Below, in pieces: positions 25,326 through 34,263 of a DNA stretch of 64,000 nucleotides. The stretch spans positions 6,324,001 through 6,388,000 of the forward strand of contig NZ_CP108364.1 in assembly GCF_035946055.1 (NCBI RefSeq). The letters are read 5' to 3'. This DNA comes from Streptomyces sp. NBC_01341. Its GTDB lineage: Bacteria > Actinomycetota > Actinomycetes > Streptomycetales > Streptomycetaceae. The first letter of the stretch is position 1; each line of letters starts with the position of its first letter. The notes beneath the pieces were generated by a model, which was given only the letters and a program-made list of their open reading frames with translations, searched no databases and had not been told where the DNA came from. Both the position numbers and the translations under genes were made by a program.

Positions 25326-25910
25326 GTGTCTGACCTCGATCAGCTCACGCAGTCGCTGGCCCGCAACCTCAAGCGCTGGCGAGGTGAGCGCGGGTTCACG
25401 CTGGACACCCTGGCGGCCCGGGCGGGGGTAAGCCGGGGCATGATCATCCAGATCGAGCAGGCGCGTACGAACCCGAGCGTCGGCACCACCGTGAAACTGG
25501 CGGACGCGCTGGGGGTCAGCATCACGACCCTGCTCGACTACGAGCAGGGGTCCCAGGTGCGACTGGTGCCCGAGGAGCAGGCAGTGCGCATGTGGTCGAC
25601 GGAAGCGGGCAGTTCGACCACGCTCCTGGTCGGCACGGAGGCCCGGGGGCCGATCGAACTGTGGTCCTGGCGCCTCATGCCCGGCGATGTCAGCGCCTCG
25701 GACCCGCACCCCGAAGGCACCGTCGAACTCCTCCACGTGACCGCCGGCGAGATGACGCTGATCGTGGACGGTGAGGCTCACCCGGTACCGGCGGGGACGT
25801 CGGCGACGTTCGAGGCGCACGTGCCGCACAGCTACCGCAACGACGGTGCCGAGCCGGCCGAGATGACCATGGCGGTGTCGATCCCGCCGGTGCGCCGGGA
25901 GAGCAGGTGA
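25326..25910 (+). CDS. XRE family regulator with C-terminal cupin domain
   Basis: 194 aa. HTH_3 at residues about 10-65 (LARNLKRWRGERGFTLDTLA, RAGVSRGMIIQIEQARTNPS). The cupin sensor at about 105-190 shows DPHPEGTVELLHVTAGEMTL and HVPHSYRNDGAEP. This PuuR/SutR-like architecture represses neighbouring catabolic or export genes until a small ligand binds the cupin. GTG 25326 is within 10 nt of the AT-rich dyad, so the mRNA probably has little or no leader. The divergent EamA exporter is the likely target. Confidence 0.88.
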   Translation: MSDLDQLTQSLARNLKRWRGERGFTLDTLAARAGVSRGMIIQIEQARTNPSVGTTVKLADALGVSITTLLDYEQGSQVRLVPEEQAVRMWSTEAGSSTTLLVGTEARGPIELWSWRLMPGDVSASDPHPEGTVELLHVTAGEMTLIVDGEAHPVPAGTSATFEAHVPHSYRNDGAEPAEMTMAVSIPPVRRESR

Positions 25911-26010
25911 GCCGTCGAGACGCGCCCCGGTCCATCGCGAGGCCGCCACGAGGCGCGCCGGCGCACCCCGCCGGACCTGTCGAGGTGCTGGCCCCGGAGC
26001 GGAACAGGCG

Positions 26011-26826
26011 CTAACGCCGCGCGGGCCGATGGCGCCCGAGCCACCCCTGGGCGAAGTCCACCGCCGCTCGGATGCCGAAGAGGCGGCTGCTCGCCGAGCC
26101 CACCGTGCCCGACCGGATCACTCCCGCGCGGTCCTCCTGCTGGAAGTCGTCGCCGAGGACCGCGAAGTCGCCGTCGTCCAGAACGACGTCCTCGTACTCC
26201 CACCAGCGGCGCCGTCCGTCGGGCGCGACCACACAGCGGTAGGCGCGTCTGGGCAACGGGGCGGGCAGGCGGTACTCCGCGAGATGGAAGGCGCTGCACC
26301 TGTCGAAGCCCGTGCCCAGCAGCAGGACCTGCGCATCGGACTCGTAGAGCCGGGCGAGAGGGGAGTCCTCTCCCAGGTGGCAGTCCTGGCGGTGGCTCGC
26401 GAGCAGTTTCTCGGCCGCCGGGCCGACCGCAGCGAACGAGGTCTGCGGGTGCGCGCTGCGTACGGCGCCGGCAGTGAGCCGCACCGTCTCCGCCAGTGCC
26501 CCCATGGCCGGTGCGGGAGAGGTCTCCGCGTCGAACGGCGGCATCGCGGCACGCAGGGCCGCGCACGCCTCGTCGCCGAGACCCCGGACACGGTCCAAGT
26601 AGGAACGCGAGGTGTCCGAGTTCTCGGGCGTGAAGGACGGGACGACCAGCGTGCCCCCGGGACCCAGAGCGGTCCGCAGCGCACGCGCCATCGACCGGGC
26701 GTCCGCACCGGCCGAGCGCATGGAGGCGTGCACCAGCAGGACGCCGCCCCGTCGCACGCCGAGCTCGTGCAACTGCGTGGCCGCGTCGTCAACCGTGAGG
26801 AGGAGATGCCGTGTCACGGCGCACAT
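26011..26826 (-). CDS. Aminoglycoside N(3)-acetyltransferase family protein
   Basis: 271 aa, full length for the antibiotic_NAT family. Signatures: GVLLVHASMRSAGADA near residue 27, SAHPQTSFAAVGPAA near 122 and LLLGTGFDRCSAFHLAEY near 168. The family transfers acetyl from acetyl-CoA to the 3-amino group of 2-deoxystreptamine aminoglycosides. Family members in producers and non-producers range from true resistance to no detectable activity, so the substrate is uncertain. No aminoglycoside biosynthesis genes are nearby. It precedes a CoA-binding protein gene on the same strand by about 90 bp, but these need not be related. Confidence 0.82.
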   Translation of the reverse strand: MCAVTRHLLLTVDDAATQLHELGVRRGGVLLVHASMRSAGADARSMARALRTALGPGGTLVVPSFTPENSDTSRSYLDRVRGLGDEACAALRAAMPPFDAETSPAPAMGALAETVRLTAGAVRSAHPQTSFAAVGPAAEKLLASHRQDCHLGEDSPLARLYESDAQVLLLGTGFDRCSAFHLAEYRLPAPLPRRAYRCVVAPDGRRRWWEYEDVVLDDGDFAVLGDDFQQEDRAGVIRSGTVGSASSRLFGIRAAVDFAQGWLGRHRPARR

Positions 26827-26920
26827 TCTCCACGCCGGTGACCCGCTGCGACACCACGCCTACCCGACGAACACGGAGAGACGGGATGCCCGCAGCGTGC
26901 GCAGGGTGCGCGCGGAGCGG

Positions 26921-27337
26921 TCAGGCGCGGCCCCGCAAACGGGGTATCTCGATCGCGGGGCAGCGGTCCATCACCATGTCGAGCCCGGCTTCTCTCGTGC
27001 GCGCGCAGGCCTGTTCGTCGATCACACCGAGCTGGAACCAGACCGCTTTCGCTCCTGCCTCCACCGCCTCGTCGGCGACGCCTCCGGCCAGCTCGCTGTT
27101 GACGAATACGTCCACCACGTCGACGGGGAAGGGGATCTCCGCCAGCGAGGCGTATCCCTGTTCGCCGTGAACCGTCTCGGCCTTGGGATGGACAGGCACC
27201 ACCTTCTTTCCGAAGAGCTGGAGGACCTCGGCCACCCCGTACGCTGCGCGGGATCGGTTTCCGGAGAGGCCGACCACCGCCCAGGTGTCGCCCGTGTCCT
27301 GGAGAATCCTGCGGATCGTGTCATCGTCTGCGTACAT
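26921..27337 (-). CDS. CoA-binding domain protein (YccU/HcgB-like)
   Basis: 138 aa from ATG 27337. A single CoA-binding Rossmann domain: TWAVVGLSGNRSRAAYGVAE near residue 18, VVPVHPKAETVHGEQGY near 45, and AVWFQLGVIDEQACARTREA near 95. It is the stand-alone form of the domain found in acyl-CoA synthetases (ADP-forming). Small YccU-type proteins bind CoA but their role is unknown. Divergent from yigZ with 82 bp between them. Confidence 0.82.
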   Translation of the reverse strand: MYADDDTIRRILQDTGDTWAVVGLSGNRSRAAYGVAEVLQLFGKKVVPVHPKAETVHGEQGYASLAEIPFPVDVVDVFVNSELAGGVADEAVEAGAKAVWFQLGVIDEQACARTREAGLDMVMDRCPAIEIPRLRGRA

Positions 27338-27419
27338 GCCCGGACAACGGACGGTGACGTCGGACCATTCCCCACGGGAGGGTGAACGGCGCGGTGGAAC
27401 CGGCGCATAGGGTGGGCGG

Positions 27420-28055
27420 ATGCAGGAGCAGTACCGCACCGTCGCCCGCGCGGGTGTGCACGAGACCGAGGTCGGCCGATCGCGTTTCCTCTGCGCGCTC
27501 GCTCCCGCCGCCACCGAGGACGAGGCGCAGGAGTTCATCGCGCGCGTCCGCAAGGAGCACCCCACCGCGAACCACCACTGCTTCGCGTACGTCATCGGGG
27601 CCGAGGCCTCGGTGCAGAAGGCCAGTGACGACGGCGAACCCGGCGGGACGGCGGGCGTCCCGATGCTGCAGATGCTCATGCGCCGTGAGGTCCGGTACAG
27701 CGTGGCCGTGGTCACCCGCTATTTCGGTGGCGTCAAACTCGGCGCGGGCGGGCTGATCCGCGCGTACGGCGGCGCGGTCGGGGAGGCGCTCGACGCTCTG
27801 GGCACCGTCACCCGGCGCCGGTTCCGGCTCGCCGCCGTGACCGTGGACCATCAGCGGGCGGGCAGGCTGGAGAACGATCTGCGCGCGAGCGGCCACGCCG
27901 TCCACGACGTCACGTACGCGGAGGCCGTGACCTTCGGGATCGGGCTCCCCGACTCCGAGGTCGACGACTTCCGGAGCTGGCTGGCGGACGCAACAGCAGG
28001 CTCCGCGACCCTCGAACTGGGTGGCGAGGCGTACGGGGACGCCGGGGGCGGATGA
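27420..28055 (+). CDS. YigZ/IMPACT family protein
   Basis: 211 aa. The UPF0029 N-terminal domain carries the diagnostic ANHHCFAYVIG, KASDDGEPGGTAGVPMLQML and VVTRYFGGVKLGAGGL; a short ferredoxin-like C-terminal domain follows. Bacterial members are implicated in translation regulation or dipeptide hydrolysis; IMPACT in eukaryotes inhibits GCN2. ATG 27420 has TAGGGT (27408-27413) ending 6 nt upstream and no ribosome site, so a leaderless mRNA is likely. Confidence 0.85.
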   Translation: MQEQYRTVARAGVHETEVGRSRFLCALAPAATEDEAQEFIARVRKEHPTANHHCFAYVIGAEASVQKASDDGEPGGTAGVPMLQMLMRREVRYSVAVVTRYFGGVKLGAGGLIRAYGGAVGEALDALGTVTRRRFRLAAVTVDHQRAGRLENDLRASGHAVHDVTYAEAVTFGIGLPDSEVDDFRSWLADATAGSATLELGGEAYGDAGGG

Positions 28056-28188
28056 GGTGTCCGGGGCCGCACGGCACTAGCGTGGTCGGCCCGGCGCGGA
28101 ATCCCGCGGCGGGCGGAGTCCGGGATCTGTGAGGTCCCGGGGGGCGGAGGAAACGGAACATGCGGGGCGAAGCAGCCGGGGTGACGTG

Positions 28189-29355
28189 GTGAGGATTCTG
28201 CACACCTCGGACTGGCACCTGGGCCGTTCGCTTCACCGGGTCTCCCTGGCCGACGCCCAGGCGGCCTTCGTCGACCACCTCGTGGAGACGGTCCGGAGGC
28301 AGGCGGTCGACGTGGTCGTCGTGGCCGGTGACGTGTACGACCGGGCCGTCCCGCCGCTCACGGCTGTCCAGTTGTTCGACGACGCGCTGCACCGGCTGGC
28401 GGCGGCCGGAGTGCCCACGGTCATGATCTCCGGGAACCACGACTCCGCCCGCAGACTGGGCGTCGGCGCCGGACTGATCGCCCGGGCGGGCGTTCATCTG
28501 CGTACCGACCCCGCTGACTGCGCCGTCCCGGTCGTCCTGGGCGACACCCACGGCGAGGTGGCGTTCTACGGACTGCCCTACCTCGAACCCGCTCTCGTCA
28601 AGGACACCCTGGGTGCCCCGAAGGCCGGGCACGAAGCCGTCCTCACGGCAGCCATGGACCGCGTACGGGCCGATCTCGCCTCCCGGCCGGCCGGTACCCG
28701 CTCCGTGGTCCTCGCCCACGCGTTCGTCGCGGGCGGTGAACCCAGCGACAGCGAACGCGACATCACCGTCGGCGGCGTCGCAGCGGTGCCCGCCGGCGTC
28801 TTCGACGGCGTCGACTACGTCGCGCTGGGCCACCTGCACGGCTCCCAGACCGTCACGGAGCGGGTGCGCTACTCGGGCTCGCCGCTCGCCTACTCCTTCT
28901 CCGAGCACGTGCACCGCAAGTCCATGTGGCTCGTCGACCTCGGCCCCGGCGGCGAACTCGGCGCCGAACGGATCGACTGCCCCGTGCCGCGTCCCCTCGC
29001 CCGGCTGCGCGGACGCCTGGACAGCCTCCTCGAGGACCCCGCGCTCGAACGGCACCGCGAGTCCTGGGTGGAGGCCACCCTCACGGACCCGGCACGCCCC
29101 GACGAGCCCATGGCCAGGCTCGCCGGGCGCTTTCCGCACACCCTCAGCCTGGTCTTCGAGCCGGAACGGCCCCCCGAGGACCCCCTCGCGTCGTACGCCC
29201 AGCGGCTCAGGGGGCGCGACGACCAGCAGATCGCGGAGGACTTCGTGGCCCATGTACGCGGCGGAAGCGGCCCCAGCGCACAGGAGCGGACCGTGCTGCG
29301 CGACGCCTTCGACGACGTGAGGGTCGCCGACGTGGTGGACGAGGTGGCCCGTTGA
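28189..29355 (+). CDS. sbcD: Exonuclease SbcCD subunit D
   Basis: Nuclease subunit of the SbcCD (Mre11-Rad50 type) complex that cleaves hairpins and processes DNA ends. 388 aa from GTG 28189. The five phosphoesterase motifs are clear: HTSDWHLGRSL, VVAGDVYDRAVPP, ISGNHDSARRLG, VLAHAFVAGGE and LGHLHGSQ, providing the Mn-binding Asp/His residues. The stop codon overlaps the sbcC start (TTGA), so translation is coupled. No LexA- or PafBC-like motif is visible in the 133 bp upstream; a -10-like TAGCGT is at 28079-28084. Confidence 0.93.
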   Translation: MRILHTSDWHLGRSLHRVSLADAQAAFVDHLVETVRRQAVDVVVVAGDVYDRAVPPLTAVQLFDDALHRLAAAGVPTVMISGNHDSARRLGVGAGLIARAGVHLRTDPADCAVPVVLGDTHGEVAFYGLPYLEPALVKDTLGAPKAGHEAVLTAAMDRVRADLASRPAGTRSVVLAHAFVAGGEPSDSERDITVGGVAAVPAGVFDGVDYVALGHLHGSQTVTERVRYSGSPLAYSFSEHVHRKSMWLVDLGPGGELGAERIDCPVPRPLARLRGRLDSLLEDPALERHRESWVEATLTDPARPDEPMARLAGRFPHTLSLVFEPERPPEDPLASYAQRLRGRDDQQIAEDFVAHVRGGSGPSAQERTVLRDAFDDVRVADVVDEVAR

Positions 29356-32300
29356 GGCTGCACAAGCTCAGCCTGACCGCGTTCGGGCCCTTCGGCGGCA
29401 CGCAGGAAGTCGACTTCGACGCGCTGTCCGCCGCCGGGATCTTCCTGCTGCACGGACCGACCGGCGCGGGCAAGACGTCCGTCCTCGACGCCGTCTGCTA
29501 CGGGCTGTACGGCGCCGTGCCCGGCGCCCGCCAGAGCCCCGGCACCTCGCTGCGCAGTGACCACGCCGAGGCCGGTCTCCCGACGGAGGTGAGCCTGGAA
29601 CTGACCGTCGGCGGACGCCGCCTGGAAATCACCAGGAGGCCCGCACAGCCCCGCCCCAAGAAGCGGGGCGGGGGCTTCACGACGGAGAAGGCCCAGAGCC
29701 TGCTGCGTGAGTACGACACCGAGAAGGGCTGGCAGGCCCTCAGCCGCTCGCACCAGGAGATCGGCGAGGAGATCGGCGTGCTCATCGGGATGAGCCGTGA
29801 CCAGTTCTGCCAGGTCGTCCTGCTGCCCCAGGGCGACTTCGCCCGCTTCCTGCGCGCCGACGCCGAGGCGCGCGGCAAGCTGCTCGGGAGGCTCTTCGAC
29901 ACCCGCCGTTTCGCGGCCGTCGAAGACCGCCTGGCCGAGCTGCGCCGGACGGCCGAAGCCCGGGTCAAGGCCGCCGACGAGCAGATCCTCGCCCTGGCCC
30001 AGCGCATCGCGCAGGCCGCCGGACCGGCCGCGGGCGAGGCGGACCTCCCCGAGGACCGCGCGGGCGAACCCGGACTGGCCGAGGGGGTCCTCCAGTGGGC
30101 CGCGGTCGCGCGCAGCGGAGCCCAGGAACGGCTCGACATCGCCCGATGCGTCCTGGACGGCGTGGAGGGCAGGAACGCGGCCGCGCGTGAGGCACTCGAG
30201 GCGGAGCGCGAACTGGCACGCCTCCAGCAGCGGTACGAGGAGACCCGTCGCCGTGCGGCGGGACTGGAGGACCGCCGCGCCGAGCACGACCGCTGCCACG
30301 AGCAGCTGACCCGCGCGCGCAAGGCGGACCTCGTCGTCCCCGCGCTCGACCTCCGGGACGAGGCCGAACGCGCGTACCGCTCCGCCGTCGCGGAGCGCGA
30401 GCGGTCCCGCACCGGACTCCCGCCCGGACTCGCCGATGCCGGATTCGACGAGCTCGCCGAGAGGGAGCGAGGCATCCGGGCGGAGCTGGGAGCCCTCGAC
30501 GCCGCCCGACGGGCCGAACGGCGCAGCGCGGAGATCGACGCCGAACGGGCAGGTCTCGAAAGGCAGTCCCGCGTCGACGACGAACTGATCCAGGAGGCGG
30601 CGCACTGGCTGTCGGGCTGGGACGCCACCCGCCGGGATCTCACCGGCCGTGTGGAGGAAGCGCAGCTCGCGGCGACCCGGGCGGAACAGCTGGCCGGCCG
30701 GCTCGGCCCGGCCCGCAGGAGGCTGGATGCGGCACGACGGCGTGACGCGCTCGCCGGCCGGGAGGGCCGGGCGGCGGCGGACCTCACGCGGGCCCGTGAA
30801 CGTGCGGTCGGGGCCCACGAGCACTGGCTCCGGCTCCGCGAGCAGCGTCTCCAGGGCATCGCCGCGGAACTGGCGGACCGGCTGGTCGACGGCACGGCGT
30901 GCGCGGTGTGCGGCTCGGCCGAACACCCCGACCCCGCCCGCCCCACGGCGGGCCACGTGGACCGGGCCACGGAGGAAGCCGCGCTCACCGCACACCGGAG
31001 CGCCGAGCAGGCACGCGCGGAGGCGGAAAGCGCGCTCGGCGTGCTGCGCGAACGGCTCGCGGCGGCCCGCGCGGAAGCGGCCGGCGACGGCGAGCCCGCC
31101 GGATCGGCCGATCCGGGCGGAGAGGGACATGGGCCGGGCCCGATGGAGGCCGAGTACCCTGCCTCGGTCGCCGGGCTCCAGGAGGCCGTGGACCTGCTCA
31201 CCGGGGAGCACACACGGGCGCACCGGCTTGCCGCCGGGACGCACGCGGCCCGCGAGGCCCTCGCCGCCGCCGAACGCGAGTACCTGGGGCGGCTCGACGA
31301 ACGTCAGCAGGCCGAGCGTCGTGCGGCGGCCCGCACCTCGCAGAGGGAAGCCCTCGACCGTGAGCAGGGCGCGCTGGAAGCCGAGTTGGTGAAGGCGCGC
31401 GGCACCTGCGGCACGGTCGCCGAGCACGCCGGCCTGCTGGGACGGCGGGTCCGGCTGCTCGCGGACGCGGCGGAGGCCCTCCGCGCCGAGGAGACTGCCG
31501 CCGCCCGCCTCAAGGAAGCGGACGGCAGGCTCGCCGACGCGGCGTTCCGGGCCGGCTTCGACACTCCCCGGGCCGCCGCGGCGAAGGTCCTCGACGACAC
31601 GGCGCAGCGCGAACTCCAGCACCGGATCGACGCCTGGCAGACGGAGGCCGCCACGGTCGCCGACCGGCTGGCCGAGGAGGACGCCAGAGCGGCCGCGGAG
31701 CGCCCTCCTGCCGTGCCCGGTGACGCACAGGCGGCGTACGACCTTTCCGTGAGGGCGCTGCGCGAGGGTGCGGCTTCCCACGCCGCGGCGCTGGAGCGTA
31801 CCGTCGAACTCGGCCGGCTCTCGCGCCGTGCGGCGAACGAGGTGCGCGGTCTGGGCCCGCTCCGCGAGGAGTACGAGCGGGTGGCCCGCCTCGCGGGCCT
31901 GACCGCCGGGACGTCGGCGGACAACGAACGCAGGATGCGCTTGGAGGCGTACGTGCTGGCGGCCCGCCTGGAACAGGTGGCAGCCGCCGCGACGGCCCGC
32001 CTGCAGCGCATGTCCTCCGGCCGGTACACCCTCGTCCACTCCGACGAGCGCAGCGGAGGCCGGCGGGCGGGGCTGGGACTGCACGTCGTCGACGCCTGGA
32101 CGGGCAGGGAGCGCGACACGGCGACACTGTCGGGCGGGGAGACCTTCTTCGCCTCCCTCGCCCTCGCTCTCGGCCTCGCGGACGTCGTGACGGACGAGGC
32201 GGGCGGCGTGCGGCTGGACACGCTCTTCATCGACGAGGGGTTCGGCAGCCTGGACGACCAGACCCTCGACGAGGTGCTGGACGTCCTGGACTCCCTGCGG

Positions 32301-32435
32301 GAGCGGGACCGCAGTGTCGGCATCGTCAGCCACGTCGCCGACCTGCGCCGCCGTATCCCCGCCCAGCTCGAGGTGGTGAAGGAGCGTCACGGGTCGGCGG
32401 TGCGCCACCGGGCGGGCGGCCCGCTCAGCGGCTGA
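29352..32435 (+). CDS. sbcC: Exonuclease SbcCD subunit C
   Basis: ATPase subunit with Rad50 architecture, 1027 aa. The P-loop GPTGAGKTSVLDA is near residue 37, followed by coiled-coil arms rich in Ala/Glu/Arg/Leu over about residues 180-880. The zinc hook, VDGTACAVCGSAEHPDPARP near residue 515, carries the CxxC at the hinge. The ABC signature TLSGGETFFASLALAL and Walker B DTLFIDEGFGSLDDQ lie near 930-965. The start is TTG 29352, with GAGG 7 nt upstream, overlapping the sbcD stop by 4 nt. The last 11 bp overlap the convergent Lrp gene. Confidence 0.93.
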   Translation: MRLHKLSLTAFGPFGGTQEVDFDALSAAGIFLLHGPTGAGKTSVLDAVCYGLYGAVPGARQSPGTSLRSDHAEAGLPTEVSLELTVGGRRLEITRRPAQPRPKKRGGGFTTEKAQSLLREYDTEKGWQALSRSHQEIGEEIGVLIGMSRDQFCQVVLLPQGDFARFLRADAEARGKLLGRLFDTRRFAAVEDRLAELRRTAEARVKAADEQILALAQRIAQAAGPAAGEADLPEDRAGEPGLAEGVLQWAAVARSGAQERLDIARCVLDGVEGRNAAAREALEAERELARLQQRYEETRRRAAGLEDRRAEHDRCHEQLTRARKADLVVPALDLRDEAERAYRSAVAERERSRTGLPPGLADAGFDELAERERGIRAELGALDAARRAERRSAEIDAERAGLERQSRVDDELIQEAAHWLSGWDATRRDLTGRVEEAQLAATRAEQLAGRLGPARRRLDAARRRDALAGREGRAAADLTRARERAVGAHEHWLRLREQRLQGIAAELADRLVDGTACAVCGSAEHPDPARPTAGHVDRATEEAALTAHRSAEQARAEAESALGVLRERLAAARAEAAGDGEPAGSADPGGEGHGPGPMEAEYPASVAGLQEAVDLLTGEHTRAHRLAAGTHAAREALAAAEREYLGRLDERQQAERRAAARTSQREALDREQGALEAELVKARGTCGTVAEHAGLLGRRVRLLADAAEALRAEETAAARLKEADGRLADAAFRAGFDTPRAAAAKVLDDTAQRELQHRIDAWQTEAATVADRLAEEDARAAAERPPAVPGDAQAAYDLSVRALREGAASHAAALERTVELGRLSRRAANEVRGLGPLREEYERVARLAGLTAGTSADNERRMRLEAYVLAARLEQVAAAATARLQRMSSGRYTLVHSDERSGGRRAGLGLHVVDAWTGRERDTATLSGGETFFASLALALGLADVVTDEAGGVRLDTLFIDEGFGSLDDQTLDEVLDVLDSLRERDRSVGIVSHVADLRRRIPAQLEVVKERHGSAVRHRAGGPLSG

Positions 32436-32877
32436 TGGCCCGCCGGGGCAGCGGCGAGGAGTACACGATGCTCGTCGTCACGGAACCGAGCGTGCCGATC
32501 CGGCCGGTGATCTCCTCCAGGTGACGCATGGATCTGGCGGTCACCTTGAGGACGAAGCAGTCGTCACCCGTCACGTGGTGCGCCTCCACGATCTCCGGGG
32601 TCGTGTCCGTCAGGTCGTGGAACGGCTTGTAGTTGCCGTTCGGGTAGCGCAGGCGCACCAGGGCGAGGATGGGCATCCCCAAACGCTCCGGGTCCACCAC
32701 GGCGGAGTACCCGCTGATCACCCCGGCCTCCTCGAGACGGCGGACCCGCTCGGTGACGGCGCTCGGGGACATCGCCACCGCCCGGGCCAGTTCGGCGAAG
32801 GAGGCACGTCCGTCGCGCTGGAGGACGTCGAGGAGACGCCAGTCCGTGGCGTCCGGGGTGCCTCGCTCGCGTTCCAC
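32425..32877 (-). CDS. Lrp/AsnC family regulator
   Basis: 150 aa. The HTH is RRLLD-type: DWRLLDVLQRDGRASFAELA then AVAMSPSAVTERVRRLEEAG. The RAM/ligand domain ends with TGDDCFVLKVTARSMRHLEE. Its 5' end is unusual. The best start is GTG 32877 with no ribosome site and no -10, and the reading frame of the divergent rhodanese homology continues into its first codons. The promoter may have been lost, or the start may be leaderless. It overlaps sbcC at its 3' end by 11 bp. Confidence 0.8.
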   Translation of the reverse strand: MERERGTPDATDWRLLDVLQRDGRASFAELARAVAMSPSAVTERVRRLEEAGVISGYSAVVDPERLGMPILALVRLRYPNGNYKPFHDLTDTTPEIVEAHHVTGDDCFVLKVTARSMRHLEEITGRIGTLGSVTTSIVYSSPLPRRAISR

Positions 32878-32883
32878 GCGGAC

Positions 32884-33261
32884 GTGTCCGACGTGGCGGC
32901 GGTGCTCGGCTCCGGGACGGAACCCGGGTTCGCCCTCCTGGACTCCCGCTCCGCCGCCTCCTGGGACCGGGGCCACGTCCCCGGCGCGGTGCACCTGCCG
33001 ACCGCCCTGATCGCGGACCGGGCGGCGGGGCTTCTCGATCCGGCCGTTCCGGTGGTCACGTACTGCTGGGGGCCGGGCTGCAACGGTGCGACCCGTGCCG
33101 CGCTGGCTCTCGCCGAACTCGGCTACCAGGTAAAGGAGATGCTCGGCGGATTCGAGTACTGGGTTCGGGAAGGATTCGCCTACGAGACCTGGGAGGGGCC
33201 GGAGCGGCGCACCGTCGATCCGATCACCGCGCCTGCCGACGACGCGGACTGCGGCTGCTGA
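32884..33261 (+). CDS. Rhodanese-like sulfurtransferase, 5' end uncertain
   Basis: At least 125 aa. Single rhodanese domain: FALLDSRSAASWDRGHVPGA, then the active-site loop VVTYCWGPGCNGATRAALAL with the persulfide Cys, and MLGGFEYWVREGFAYE. Typical family members begin with an extra LAFHADVSDV segment. That sequence is encoded here too, at about 32855-32886, but inside the first codons of the divergent Lrp gene and without an in-frame start. GTG 32884 is the only near start and has no ribosome site. The gene is either expressed from within the Lrp gene or lost its 5' end. The 3' end overlaps the ATP-grasp gene by 82 bp. The C-terminus ends DDADCGC. Confidence 0.65.
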   Translation: MSDVAAVLGSGTEPGFALLDSRSAASWDRGHVPGAVHLPTALIADRAAGLLDPAVPVVTYCWGPGCNGATRAALALAELGYQVKEMLGGFEYWVREGFAYETWEGPERRTVDPITAPADDADCGC

Positions 33262-34136
33262 CCCGGCCGGACGGCCAGCAGCGCAGTGAAGAGGATGCCG
33301 CCGTCGTCGTCCGCGGGCAGTCCGCTGACCTGACCGTCCCCCACCTCCACCACCCGCCACACCCCGTCCTCGCGGAGGGCCATGTCGGTGGTGACCCACC
33401 GGCAGCCGAGCTCCCGCACGGCGTCACGGACCGGGCCGAGCGCGGGTTCCGGCACACGACCGGGTGTGTCGGGGTGGGCCGTCACCAGCACGGGCTCGCC
33501 GTCCACCCACCAGACACGTACCTCACCGTCCGACACGAACGGCTCGAAGGCACGCAGCACCACTCCACCGGCCAGGAACTCGCCCTGCAGGGCGAGGAAC
33601 CGGTCCACGACGGCGGTGAGCCGTGCCGTGTCCCCGAGATCGGGCACGAAACATGCATCGTGCCACTCGTGCTTGCGGGACTTCACGAAGTCCTTCACGA
33701 TCCCCGGCCCCTGGCCGAGGGACCGGGCGAGGGCGGACCAGGGGCCGGGACCGGCCGGGACGTCTCCGGCGTGCGGGGGCTGCCAGGTGCTGCGCGGCGT
33801 GAGATCCCTGAACGTCTCGTACCAGCCAGGGAGTTCGTGCGCCTTCCGGTAGCCGGCGGCATCGGTGAGCGGCGGACAGCCGCGAGCGACGAGAGCCTGC
33901 TCCAGGTCCACGTAGCGCTCCGACGGGATCATCCAGCCCCGGTACCAGTACGGACCCGAATCTCGGGGCACCCGGCTCACCGCGGTCTCCGCGTCGCCGG
34001 CGAGCAGCGCGTCGTGGTCGATCGTGACGACCTGGGCACCGGCCCGACGAGCCGCGGCGGCCTCCCGGGCGAACGCGGCATCCGGGCGGCCGGTCCGCAG
34101 AGGATCGCGGCAGAACAGGAATCCGGGCGAAGTCAT
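33180..34136 (-). CDS. ATP-grasp domain protein (DUF4343)
   Basis: 318 aa from ATG 34136. The N-terminal part (GFLFCRDPLRTGRPDAAF, VVTIDHDALLAGD) precedes an ATP-grasp-like core: VKDFVKSRKHEWHDACFV (nucleotide Lys), LAGGVVLRAFEPFVSDGEVR, and WRVVEVGDGQVSGLP (metal-binding Glu). These proteins ligate an amine to a carboxylate, but no substrate is known for DUF4343. Its 3' end overlaps the rhodanese gene on the other strand by 82 bp, leaving the C-terminal 27 residues antisense to it. Confidence 0.72.
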   Translation of the reverse strand: MTSPGFLFCRDPLRTGRPDAAFAREAAAARRAGAQVVTIDHDALLAGDAETAVSRVPRDSGPYWYRGWMIPSERYVDLEQALVARGCPPLTDAAGYRKAHELPGWYETFRDLTPRSTWQPPHAGDVPAGPGPWSALARSLGQGPGIVKDFVKSRKHEWHDACFVPDLGDTARLTAVVDRFLALQGEFLAGGVVLRAFEPFVSDGEVRVWWVDGEPVLVTAHPDTPGRVPEPALGPVRDAVRELGCRWVTTDMALREDGVWRVVEVGDGQVSGLPADDDGGILFTALLAVRPGQQPQSASSAGAVIGSTVRRSGPSQVS

Positions 34137-34263
34137 GCACCACTCATTCCTGGACGACTCGTTCTCGGACGACGTGGGCCCGTGAAGGGCGTTAGCGAGG
34201 AACACGGCGGGGAGGAACACGGCGGGGTCAGGGGCCCTGCACCCGACCCCGCCACCGACATGA

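Noticed and set aside
28890..32408. An open frame of about 1170 codons on the reverse strand opposite sbcC
   Set aside because: It is the antisense shadow of a high-GC gene; sbcC has all Rad50-type motifs and the reverse frame has none.
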